Translations under genes and position numbers: made by a program
Part shown: positions 56,605 to 64,000 of the stretch, piece after piece
How positions within the stretch are numbered: position 1 is the stretch's first letter
Layout of the letters: each line of letters opens with the position of its first letter
NCBI RefSeq assembly: GCF_030295915.1
Contig: NZ_AP027361.1
Span: forward strand, 3,534,001 to 3,598,000
DNA length: 64,000 nucleotides
Direction: 5' to 3'
Source of the DNA: Thalassotalea sediminis
GTDB taxonomy: Bacteria > Pseudomonadota > Gammaproteobacteria > Enterobacterales > Alteromonadaceae
The notes under the pieces: generated by a model
Told to the model about the DNA's origin: nothing
The model's input: the letters and a program-made list of their open reading frames with translations, nothing else
Database searches by the model: none

Positions 56605-56870
56605 TAATGCTCTGCTTCTACTTGTGAGCGATCGCCGCCAATAAACTTACAAACAAACACCGCAGAATCGACTGTTTGGTGTACATGCTTTATTTCACGC
56701 ATGACGGCTTGCATAGTTAAGTCATACTCGCCAAACACTTGCGTACTCATACCATTAGTAACAACTTTCAAACCATCAACGGCACGTAATTTATGAATAA
56801 AAGCCCAGATCTCAGGTTTAAACTTTTCTTGTGCTAGCGGATATAGGCTAATTTCAATTGAAATGTTCAT
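56604..56870 (-). CDS. YkoF/MTH1187-like small thiamine-binding protein
   Basis: This 88-residue protein is a single ferredoxin-like alpha-beta domain (ISIEISLYPLAQEKFKPEIWAFIHKL; STQVFGEYDLTMQAVMREI), matching the YkoF/MTH1187 family, of which YkoF from Bacillus binds thiamine and HMP. It has no signal peptide. It lies between the TonB receptor and PnuT-like genes of the riboswitch-controlled operon, sharing one base with the pnuT start. A cytoplasmic carrier or buffer for thiamine on entry is a good guess; the role of such stand-alone members is poorly known. Confidence 0.82.
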   Translation of the reverse strand: MNISIEISLYPLAQEKFKPEIWAFIHKLRAVDGLKVVTNGMSTQVFGEYDLTMQAVMREIKHVHQTVDSAVFVCKFIGGDRSQVEAEH

Positions 56871-56894
56871 GCAAACTCCTCAGCTTTAGCTAGG

Positions 56895-58991
56895 TTAAAA
56901 TTGGTAATCCAAGGTTACACCAAATACTGCAGGTTCACCGAGTTGATAATAGGCTTTAGGCGTGTAACCATCGCGTGGATCATTACCAAAATAAAAGCCA
57001 CGCGTCTCATAATCTTTATCGAACATGTTACGTACCCAAATTTTTGCTTGCCAGTTAGGCTGTTGATAACTCACTGAACCATGCACTAATGCAACACTGT
57101 CTGATTGCTGATCATGGCTGTCTGAAAAGTAAAAACTGTCTTTGCCGTCAACACCCACATTTACATGCCACTGTTCACTTGGATAATAGTTCACGCCAAA
57201 ACTAAACTGATAATTAGGTGCATGCGCCTGTTTTCTGCCAGTTTCGACGCTACCATCTTCGTATGAAAAACCTTGGTATTCAGTGTCAAGTAAACCAAGG
57301 CTACCATAAAGATTTACCGTATCTGCTACGTCCCAAGAAAGCTCGGTTTCAATACCGTAGTTTTTTCCTTGCGCTGCGTTCGTCCAATAACTAATAAATT
57401 CAGCACTACCATCGCTACGCTCATCGAGATGATAACTACTTATTTGAATATCATCGCGATCCATATAAAACACAGCAGTGCGTAAAAAAGCCTTATCGTT
57501 TAAAAAAGACGTTTTATAGCCAAGTTCGTAGTTCCATAAAAACTCAGGCTCAAATTTACGCAAGTGTTCAGCTAAACTACCATCGCTGTTGACGCTACCT
57601 GCTTTAAAGCCACGGTTAATAGAAGCATACGCCATTGATGCCGAATCAATTTGATAAGCAAGTACTAACTTACCACCTAAAATAGAGTCACTGGGAGAAA
57701 AAGAGACGTTATCACTATTGTCATATTGGGTTTTGCGTTGTTCAAGACGTAAACCTGAGGTCAGTGACCATTGCTCATTTAATTGGCTATCTAATTGTCC
57801 ATATACCGCATAATTATCGGCGTCAAAACTTGAAGTAAAATCACCCGTTAAGTAAGTGTATTCTCGGGTTAATGCTTCTTGGTCATTCTTAGCGTAGAAA
57901 CCAATAACCCAATCGGTGGTATTCTTTAAAATTTTATGATTAGTTTTCGACACAAAACGCACTTCGGCGGTAGTATTTTGACGTTCACGATAATAATAAT
58001 CCGTCGAAGCATACGACCAAGGATGAATATCCGCATAACTCCAATCCTCATCAAACCCGTAAGCCAAATCAGAATCAGCATGAGTAACAATTGCTAGTAT
58101 CTCCGTGTTATCGAAGCCACTGTAGGTAAATTTACTGCTTAACGCGCGTGTTTGTTGTTGATCAAAGCCTGGTTGATCAGACAAGGTTGTACGGTTATTG
58201 TCTAAAGAAAAGGCATCGTAGCCATTGTCAAAGTCTGCATATAGTAATGTTAAATCAATTTGTAAGTCTTCTGTTGCAGTAATCGCCAACTTACCACGTA
58301 AAGTTAACTCATCACGGTTATTTGTATCATCGGCGTTTAAGTATTGGTTTTCCATATAACCATCACTCATATTTTTTTCAGCAACAATTCGGTAATTAAC
58401 CGAGTCTGTTGCCGGACCTGATAGCATGAAAGATGTGCCGTAGGTACCGTAATTACCAATACTTGCGCGTACGGCACCTTCAAAGCTGTCGCTTGGCGCT
58501 TTAGACGTCATATAAATAAGGCCCGCAAGTGCGTTTGCACCAAACCTAGTGCCTTGTGGTCCTCGAAAAAACTCCACTTGTTCCATGTCGAATGTTGATG
58601 AAATACTCGCAATTCCCGCAAGATCAATATCGTCTACTAAAACACCAACAGATTGATTAATCGGCTCTTTAAACTGACTACGCTCACCAATACCGCGAAT
58701 TTGATAATAACGTGCGCGTTGTGAACCACTGGCGAAATTTACATTCGCCACAGCGCCAATGATATCTTCTAAGTTTTGGGCATGACGATTATCAATATCT
58801 TGGCTAGATAACACAGAAAGAGAGGCTGGTGCTTGCTGTAAATTTGTTGCGCGATAATCACCTTGTACCGTGATCACTTCAACATCATCAATTATAAGAT
58901 CAGAAGAGTCGTTTGTTACGTCATCGGCAGTGTAGCCATTTGGGGCAAAGATTAGCGAGGCAATCGCAATAGATATTTGTGTTAACTTCAT
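56895..58991 (-). CDS. TonB-dependent outer-membrane receptor for thiamine
   Basis: This 698-residue receptor has a signal peptide (about residues 1-22), a TonB box region (VEVITVQGDYRA), an N-terminal plug with RNIGER-type residues (YYQIRGIGERSQ) and a C-terminal 22-strand barrel ending in an aromatic residue (VTLDYQF). The upstream TPP riboswitch and downstream PnuT-like and kinase genes identify thiamine (or a thiamine precursor or phosphate) as the likely ligand. The length matches small vitamin receptors. The GAGAG ribosome site may be sequestered in a hairpin (58997-59031) that the riboswitch controls. First gene of the operon. Confidence 0.9.
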   Translation of the reverse strand: MKLTQISIAIASLIFAPNGYTADDVTNDSSDLIIDDVEVITVQGDYRATNLQQAPASLSVLSSQDIDNRHAQNLEDIIGAVANVNFASGSQRARYYQIRGIGERSQFKEPINQSVGVLVDDIDLAGIASISSTFDMEQVEFFRGPQGTRFGANALAGLIYMTSKAPSDSFEGAVRASIGNYGTYGTSFMLSGPATDSVNYRIVAEKNMSDGYMENQYLNADDTNNRDELTLRGKLAITATEDLQIDLTLLYADFDNGYDAFSLDNNRTTLSDQPGFDQQQTRALSSKFTYSGFDNTEILAIVTHADSDLAYGFDEDWSYADIHPWSYASTDYYYRERQNTTAEVRFVSKTNHKILKNTTDWVIGFYAKNDQEALTREYTYLTGDFTSSFDADNYAVYGQLDSQLNEQWSLTSGLRLEQRKTQYDNSDNVSFSPSDSILGGKLVLAYQIDSASMAYASINRGFKAGSVNSDGSLAEHLRKFEPEFLWNYELGYKTSFLNDKAFLRTAVFYMDRDDIQISSYHLDERSDGSAEFISYWTNAAQGKNYGIETELSWDVADTVNLYGSLGLLDTEYQGFSYEDGSVETGRKQAHAPNYQFSFGVNYYPSEQWHVNVGVDGKDSFYFSDSHDQQSDSVALVHGSVSYQQPNWQAKIWVRNMFDKDYETRGFYFGNDPRDGYTPKAYYQLGEPAVFGVTLDYQF

Positions 58992-58996
58992 TTCAC

Positions 58997-59031
58997 TCTC
59001 AACTTGGCAACGCAGGAACGAGCAATTGAGA
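58997..59031 (-). promoter_or_regulatory. Candidate SD-sequestering hairpin (riboswitch expression platform)
   Basis: Minus-strand TCTCAA (59031-59026) can pair with TTGAGA (59002-58997), which includes the likely ribosome site GAGAG, 3-8 bases before the ATG. The stem is 6 bases with a 23-base loop. No intrinsic terminator is seen between riboswitch and gene, so translational control is more likely than transcription termination. Confidence 0.45.
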
Positions 59032-59069
59032 TTAACTACAAAGCGAGCAGTATAAGAATCAGCAATTAA

Positions 59070-59158
59070 CCATCCCTACATCGGCATTATCCGCATCAGG
59101 TAATAAGGGTAATATTTCTCAGCAATGACAACATAAAATGTATTGCACCCCTTGGTTT
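59070..59158 (-). ncRNA. TPP riboswitch (THI element)
   Basis: The minus strand reads GGGGTGC (59151-59145), then GCTGAGA, ACCC, ACCTGATGCGGATAATGCC and GTAGGGA in order, which are the conserved elements of the thiamine pyrophosphate aptamer. It lies about 80 bases upstream of the TonB receptor ATG and in the same orientation. TPP binding represses thiamine uptake and synthesis genes in such systems. The operon it heads is coherent with a thiamine salvage function. Confidence 0.96.
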
Positions 59159-59160
59159 GG

Positions 59161-59436
59161 CGGCGATACTACCAAGATTAAGACAAATGTACAGTAATAA
59201 ATAAAAAGAAAGCGCTTACTAAGTGAGTGTACAGCAGTGAAAAATTTCGTAATACATTCTTTTTATACAGCCTTGGCAAAATTTACCAATTTTTAAAAGT
59301 CTGCTAATCTCTAAATTAGTAGGCTAATTTTTTATCAATAACAGATGGAATTTTGTTTCTAGCTATATTATTTATCAGGGAGAGGTACTAGCCCCACTCT
59401 CGCATTAATATTGACGGGAACGTATCGAGGGGAAGT
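59161..59436. other. Spacer between the TPP riboswitch and the HD-GYP operon
   Basis: This 276-base divergent spacer has no supported gene. It holds CTGCTAAT/ATTAGTAG (with one G-T pair) around 59312-59335, followed by TTTTTT, a weak hairpin in the + direction, and a GAGAG/CTCTC pair near 59380-59401. I see no sure promoter. Confidence 0.4.
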
Positions 59437-60474
59437 ATGACAGAGCACGATAAGGCAACAATATTAGTCGTAGATGATACGCCAGACAACATCTCATTAC
59501 TTACGGGTATTCTAAAAAAAGATTATCGTGTCAAGGCAGCATTAAATGGAGAAACAGCATTAGGCATCGCTAATGGTACTGAGAAACCCAGCATAATATT
59601 ACTCGATATAATGATGCCTGATATGGACGGTTATGAAGTGTGTAAACGCCTCAAATCAGACCCAGATACAGCTAAAATACCAGTAATATTTATTACCGCA
59701 AAATCTGATACGCATGACGAAGAGCATGGTTTCGAAATTGGCGCCGTAGATTATATCACTAAACCCATAAGCCCTCCTTTGGTGCTTGCACGCGTTAAGT
59801 CACAACTCTCACTTTATAGCCAAGCACAGCATTTAGAAAACTTAGTACAAGAACGCACTAAAGAACTCAACGATACACGTGTTGAAATTATCCGTCGTTT
59901 GGGTCGAGCAGCTGAATACAAAGATAATGAAACCGGTATGCACGTTATACGAATGAGCTGGTTCTCGCGTTATTTAGCACAAGCAATGGGCCAACCAGAA
60001 GAATGGTGTGAACTATTATACAACGCCGCGCCAATGCACGATATTGGCAAAATTGGCATTCCTGATCGGGTTTTACTAAAGCCTGGCAAACTTGATGCTG
60101 AAGAATGGGCGATCATGAAACAACACGCACAATATGGTGCAGATATTATTGGCGAACACCCTTCCCCCTTACTACAACTTGCGAAAGAAGTCGCCATCAC
60201 CCATCACGAAAAATGGAACGGTACTGGCTACCCACATGGTCTTAAAGGTGAGGAAATTCCTTTATCAGGTCGTATTGTTGCTATTGCTGACGTATTTGAT
60301 GCGCTTACTAGCGAACGCCCTTATAAGAAAGCATGGTCAGAAGAAAAAGCAATTCAACTACTACTGGACGAAGCCGGTGAACATTTTGATCCAAACCTAG
60401 TACCAATTTTTATTGAATGTATTGCGAAAGTAAGAGAAATCCAACAACACTATAAAGATGTAGATTGTCATTAA
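59437..60474 (+). CDS. Response regulator with HD-GYP cyclic-di-GMP phosphodiesterase domain
   Basis: This 345-residue protein has a REC receiver domain (1-125; acidic pocket DD at 13-14, phosphorylated Asp57 in LLDIMMPDMDGYEV, then conserved FITAKS). A short coiled linker (HLENLVQERTKEL) leads to an HD-GYP domain (about 150-340) with the HD pair in MHDIGKIGIPD and HHEKWNGTGYPHGL, so it should be an active c-di-GMP phosphodiesterase. It is the first gene of an operon with a solute-binding protein (the ATG two bases after its stop) and a large sensor protein. A GAGGGG ribosome site precedes the ATG. Confidence 0.95.
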   Translation: MTEHDKATILVVDDTPDNISLLTGILKKDYRVKAALNGETALGIANGTEKPSIILLDIMMPDMDGYEVCKRLKSDPDTAKIPVIFITAKSDTHDEEHGFEIGAVDYITKPISPPLVLARVKSQLSLYSQAQHLENLVQERTKELNDTRVEIIRRLGRAAEYKDNETGMHVIRMSWFSRYLAQAMGQPEEWCELLYNAAPMHDIGKIGIPDRVLLKPGKLDAEEWAIMKQHAQYGADIIGEHPSPLLQLAKEVAITHHEKWNGTGYPHGLKGEEIPLSGRIVAIADVFDALTSERPYKKAWSEEKAIQLLLDEAGEHFDPNLVPIFIECIAKVREIQQHYKDVDCH

Positions 60475-60475
60475 G

Positions 60476-61276
60476 ATGTGGACATTTAAAAAACTATTCG
60501 CGCCGATGATTGCGCTATTATTACTGTGTATACCAATTTCTGCGTACTCTGTGGATTCAGATAGTAAAAACGTCATAAAGATTGGCTTTCCTGGTGAATT
60601 CCCTCCTTTTTATTTTATTGATGAAAACAATGTTATTCGAGGTGCATCATACGAAATTGCTCAACACCTCGCGAAAACCTTAAACTACGACATAGAGGTT
60701 CATCATTACCCCAACATGCAAAAATTACTTGAAGAAGTAAAGCATGGCAGAGTTGATATGGTCATTAATCTTACGGGAACTCCACAACGACGCAAACTCG
60801 CATTCTTTACACGCACAGCGCATGTCTATGAAACGCAAGATCTCATCGTACGAGCAGACAGCAACATTACTTACAACGGAGAATTGTCAAGCTTAAGCGA
60901 TTACTATATTGGCACTATCAGTGGTTGGACTTATGGCAATGACTTTGACAGCTCACCTTATTTACAAAAAGTGTTAGTAAACGACCCAGATGAACAGCTG
61001 AGAGGCCTGCTGTCTGGAAAGTATGATATCGCTATCAACAACCAACAGTTTTTTCTATATTATGCGCAAAAATTAGGCGTAGCCAATGCGTTTAAAGTGA
61101 TATCGCCGGTTGTATACAAATTGCCAGTAAATATCGCTATTTCCCACAAATACCCCGAAGCAAAAGCGTTAGTAAATGTTTTTGAACAAGCTTTACAAGA
61201 GTTTATTCAAACAGAAAAATATCAGGAAATTCTTAACTCTTATGGTTTTATATCAAAAGTAGCGGAGGTTAAGTAA
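60476..61276 (+). CDS. Periplasmic solute-binding protein of a signalling operon
   Basis: This 266-residue protein has a signal peptide (about residues 1-25, SAYS) and one SBP_bac_3 domain (IKIGFPGEFPPFYFIDENN, VDMVINLTGTPQRRKLAFF). It lies between an HD-GYP response regulator gene and a sensor gene that itself has an SBP-like domain, and shares one base with the sensor start. Rather than feeding a transporter, it may present a ligand to the sensor, or regulate it, in c-di-GMP control. The ligand is unknown; amino acids are the usual class for this fold. Its partner role is an inference from the operon. Confidence 0.82.
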   Translation: MWTFKKLFAPMIALLLLCIPISAYSVDSDSKNVIKIGFPGEFPPFYFIDENNVIRGASYEIAQHLAKTLNYDIEVHHYPNMQKLLEEVKHGRVDMVINLTGTPQRRKLAFFTRTAHVYETQDLIVRADSNITYNGELSSLSDYYIGTISGWTYGNDFDSSPYLQKVLVNDPDEQLRGLLSGKYDIAINNQQFFLYYAQKLGVANAFKVISPVVYKLPVNIAISHKYPEAKALVNVFEQALQEFIQTEKYQEILNSYGFISKVAEVK

Positions 61277-64000
61277 TGAAACACCCATTGTTTAGCCCCT
61301 ATACCAAAATGGCGTTGATTACGCTTTTTGTCAGTTTAAGCTTCGTCATATTCGCCGATAATAGAACAACCAATCTTAAAGACCAAATAGAGACAACGTT
61401 AACATTAACGGCTCAAGAAAAAGCATGGTTAAGTAACAATTCAGTAGCCCGTTATAGTGGCGATCCGAACTGGAGACCATTTGAGTTTGTAGATAACGAT
61501 GGTAATCAATCAGGTATGATTGCGGATTACCTTGCGCTTATAGAAACGCAATTACCCACCGATTTAGTCTACCAGCCTTCACCATCATGGTCGGAGGTAT
61601 TGAAACTTGGTGAGCAGCGCAAAATCGACCTGATTTCAGCTATTAATAAAACACCTGAGCGTAGTAAGCTATATTTGTTTACCGATCCCTATTTAGTCGT
61701 ACCAACCGTTGTGGTGACGCAAAAAGATGAGCAAGACTTAGAAAGTTTAGCAAATTTTGGTACTAGAACCTTGGGTGTTATTCAAGGCTATGCGAATGCT
61801 GAATGGGCACAGAAAAAATTCCCTGATGTTCACTTTGTTTATGTAAATTCTATTAGTGAAGGCGTAGAACTGGTATCAAATGGCTTATTGGATGCCATGC
61901 TTGCCAATCAACTTTCAACAATAGAAAGAATAAATTCGCTTTCACTCAACAATTTAAAAGTCAACTTTAGCACTGACTTTACCTTCGAAATGACAATAGG
62001 TGTGCGTAAAGATTGGCCTGAGCTCGTTAGTATATTAAATAAAATTTTAGCAACGATAACACCCGCGCAACATAACGAAATTCGTAACAAATGGATTGAT
62101 ATTGAACTTGATAATCAAAGCCAAGAATCTATTCAAATTGAAGATGATATTCCAGTTTTCAGGCTAGTTGTCATTACATTAAGTATCGCGCTAATTTTAC
62201 TACTGTTGGTGATGTATTTAAGCCGCACAAGTGGTGATGTTTTAACTTTCTATCAATCGGGTAGGCTTCGCGTTTTCGCAATGCTAGCAATTTCAGCGGT
62301 ACTCATTGTTGTACTTACACTTGCTTGGAATTCACTGAATCGAGAACAAAGCGTTTACCAACATCGAGTTGGACAAGCATTGAATACGGTACTTGATGCA
62401 ACTCATGATTCTGTCAATTATTGGATTGCAGGACGCAAGCAATTATTAACCATTATTGCCAATGAATCTGGCTTAAATACCTTAATGGCAAAAACTCAAC
62501 AAACAACGAGCGCACAACCAAAAAATCAAAAGAAAAGCCTAGAAAACCTGCTCGGAGAAAACGACTTAAACAACGAAGACTGGCAATTACATATGTTACT
62601 CGCAGACGGCACCCCTGTTTTCGAAAACACACCATCGTTAGCACACATTTTTCCATTACTTAAAACATCCATACTCAATCGTAAAACCATCTTTATTCCG
62701 CCGGTTAATGACCCAGTTACAAAAATGCCGATGTTATATTTTGCTGCACCAGTGCTCGATTACCAAGGTAAGGCTATTGCAATTATCGTCGCTGCTGTTG
62801 ACCCACGAGAAACCTTTTCGCGTATTTTACATAAAGGCCGCGTTGGATCTTCAGGCGATACTTATGCAATTAATCAGCAAGGTTTAATGATCTCTGAGAG
62901 TCGCTACACACCTTCGCTCACCCATGAAAAATTATCTGCAGACAAGCAAACAAGTATTTTAAATGTAAGTGTGGCAAATAATGCTGTAGAAACCGACAGC
63001 ATGCTTACACTTGCAGCAAGATCCGTTTTAGCCGGTAAGCAAGGCATTCGAACGATCGCTTACAATGACTATCAAGGAACACCAGTGTTAGGTGCTTGGC
63101 TTTGGGATGATCAGCTTGGTATTGGCATCATTACTGAAATTTCAAAATCAGAAGCACTTGAAGCCTATGATATTTCACGTAATACACTGACGTCGGTACT
63201 CGGTGTCACCTTATTCCTTTCACTAAGCTTAACGGCTATCGGTGCGTGGATTGGTGAGCGAGCCAATCGCTCATTACTTAACGCAAAAGATGAGTTAGAA
63301 GATAAAGTGCGTGAACGCACAGCTGAGCTAAGTAAAAGCCAATCGCAATTTTATCATTTAATAAAATCGGCCCCCGATCCGATGATAATTTCAGATGCAG
63401 ATGGGCTTATTACACTCATAAATACCCGTGCAATTGAGCTTTTTGGCTACGAATCAGATGAAATTATTGGCCAACCTATCGAAATTTTATTGCCGCATAA
63501 CCTCCGAAAAGGTCATCGTGAATACCGTAAATCCTATATTAAAGCTCCAGAATCCCGAGCAATGGGGCAAAATATGACCCTTGAAGCTTTAACAAAACAT
63601 GGAGAAAGTATTCCCGTAGAGATTAGTTTAAGTCCCATCGAATCAGAGGGTAAATTGCTAGTTGCAAGTGCAATACGTGACATAACCGAACGCCGTCAAG
63701 CGCTTGAAGACTTGACCAACGCACAAAAACAAACGAAAGACTTTCTTGATAACTTACCAGCGGTTGCCTTTTTGAAGGGAATAGATGGTAAATATCTACT
63801 GGTTAACGCACTGTGGCAGGAAGTAACAGGATTAAAAGAATCTGAAGTATTGGGCAAATGCGACACTGAATTATTTGGCGCACAAACATCCGAACACTTC
63901 ATTGCTCACGACAAAGAGGTTGTTGAAAATGGTGAAGTACTCGTATACGAAGATGAAGGTCAAGGCGACAAAGGTGCTGGCCGATCATATTTATGTCATA
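61276..64000 (+). CDS. Large multidomain sensor protein (SBP + dCache + PAS), cut by window end
   Basis: Read to the window end (908 codons with no stop), this is the N-terminal part of a signalling protein. An N-terminal signal/anchor helix (about 10-27) precedes a BvgS-type solute-binding domain (about 45-285). Two helices follow (about 295-318 and 330-352), then an extracytoplasmic Cache-like domain (about 353-630), a third helix (about 637-660), a coiled coil (VRERTAELSKSQSQF) and two PAS domains (about 692-800 and 820 on). A histidine kinase is the likely remainder, but a GGDEF/EAL end is possible. A GGAGG ribosome site fixes the ATG, which overlaps the previous stop. Forward transcribed with the HD-GYP gene. 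Confidence 0.88.
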   Translation, partial: MKHPLFSPYTKMALITLFVSLSFVIFADNRTTNLKDQIETTLTLTAQEKAWLSNNSVARYSGDPNWRPFEFVDNDGNQSGMIADYLALIETQLPTDLVYQPSPSWSEVLKLGEQRKIDLISAINKTPERSKLYLFTDPYLVVPTVVVTQKDEQDLESLANFGTRTLGVIQGYANAEWAQKKFPDVHFVYVNSISEGVELVSNGLLDAMLANQLSTIERINSLSLNNLKVNFSTDFTFEMTIGVRKDWPELVSILNKILATITPAQHNEIRNKWIDIELDNQSQESIQIEDDIPVFRLVVITLSIALILLLLVMYLSRTSGDVLTFYQSGRLRVFAMLAISAVLIVVLTLAWNSLNREQSVYQHRVGQALNTVLDATHDSVNYWIAGRKQLLTIIANESGLNTLMAKTQQTTSAQPKNQKKSLENLLGENDLNNEDWQLHMLLADGTPVFENTPSLAHIFPLLKTSILNRKTIFIPPVNDPVTKMPMLYFAAPVLDYQGKAIAIIVAAVDPRETFSRILHKGRVGSSGDTYAINQQGLMISESRYTPSLTHEKLSADKQTSILNVSVANNAVETDSMLTLAARSVLAGKQGIRTIAYNDYQGTPVLGAWLWDDQLGIGIITEISKSEALEAYDISRNTLTSVLGVTLFLSLSLTAIGAWIGERANRSLLNAKDELEDKVRERTAELSKSQSQFYHLIKSAPDPMIISDADGLITLINTRAIELFGYESDEIIGQPIEILLPHNLRKGHREYRKSYIKAPESRAMGQNMTLEALTKHGESIPVEISLSPIESEGKLLVASAIRDITERRQALEDLTNAQKQTKDFLDNLPAVAFLKGIDGKYLLVNALWQEVTGLKESEVLGKCDTELFGAQTSEHFIAHDKEVVENGEVLVYEDEGQGDKGAGRSYLCH

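Overview
The window looks like the chromosome of a marine gammaproteobacterium of the Alteromonadales, most like Colwelliaceae or Thalassotalea. This placement is an inference from the AT-rich base composition, the GH20/NagX/NagP chitin genes, the TonB-dependent uptake genes and protein style; no rRNA or other marker is present. I saw no tRNA, rRNA, CRISPR array, insertion sequence or prophage gene.

Layout: (1) 0.2-5.6 kb holds a thioredoxin-like protein, an orphan solute-binding protein, a lipoprotein M1 aminopeptidase and an alpha/beta hydrolase that resembles kynurenine formamidase. (2) 5.6-14.4 kb is a tightly packed seven-gene minus-strand operon: PLP D-threonine-aldolase/D-glucosaminate-dehydratase-like enzyme, RpiR regulator, D-aminoacylase-like deacetylase, RidA, sodium symporter, PfkB (KDG-type) kinase and GH20 hexosaminidase. 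Read together they fit catabolism of C1-oxidised GlcNAc (N-acetylglucosaminate), the product of oxidative chitin cleavage, through glucosaminate and 2-keto-3-deoxygluconate. (3) 14.5-22.5 kb holds a LysR gene and a seven-gene kynurenine operon running from tryptophan 2,3-dioxygenase to 2-aminomuconate deaminase. It lacks only the formamidase, which the hydrolase at 4.7 kb could supply. (4) 22.8-30.6 kb holds a STAS protein and a second, hydrolytic GlcNAc/chitin cluster (ROK kinase, lipoprotein chitobiase, NagP, NagX), with an AraC regulator divergent from it. (5) 30.6-31.5 kb is a MscS channel. (6) 31.7-45.5 kb is a surface polysaccharide locus with Wzx and Wzy homologues, glycosyltransferases, a PglC/D/E/F-like set for a di-N-acetyl-bacillosamine-type initiating sugar, a bi-domain oxidoreductase and a heparinase II/III-like protein. 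(7) 45.5-54.0 kb holds ZapE, an MltA-like protein, a glutathione peroxidase, an M28 peptidase and an RND efflux pair. (8) 54.0-59.2 kb holds another orphan solute-binding protein and a thiamine uptake operon (TonB receptor, YkoF-like protein, PnuT-like permease, kinase) headed by a clear TPP riboswitch. (9) 59.4-64.0 kb is a signalling operon of an HD-GYP response regulator, a solute-binding protein and a large sensor protein cut by the window end.

The two chitin clusters complement each other: one fits hydrolytic GlcNAc, the other oxidised ends. The kynurenine operon feeds tryptophan carbon to aminomuconate rather than NAD, because it encodes the decarboxylase and dehydrogenase branch. Functions are assigned by reading motifs and context; no database search was run.
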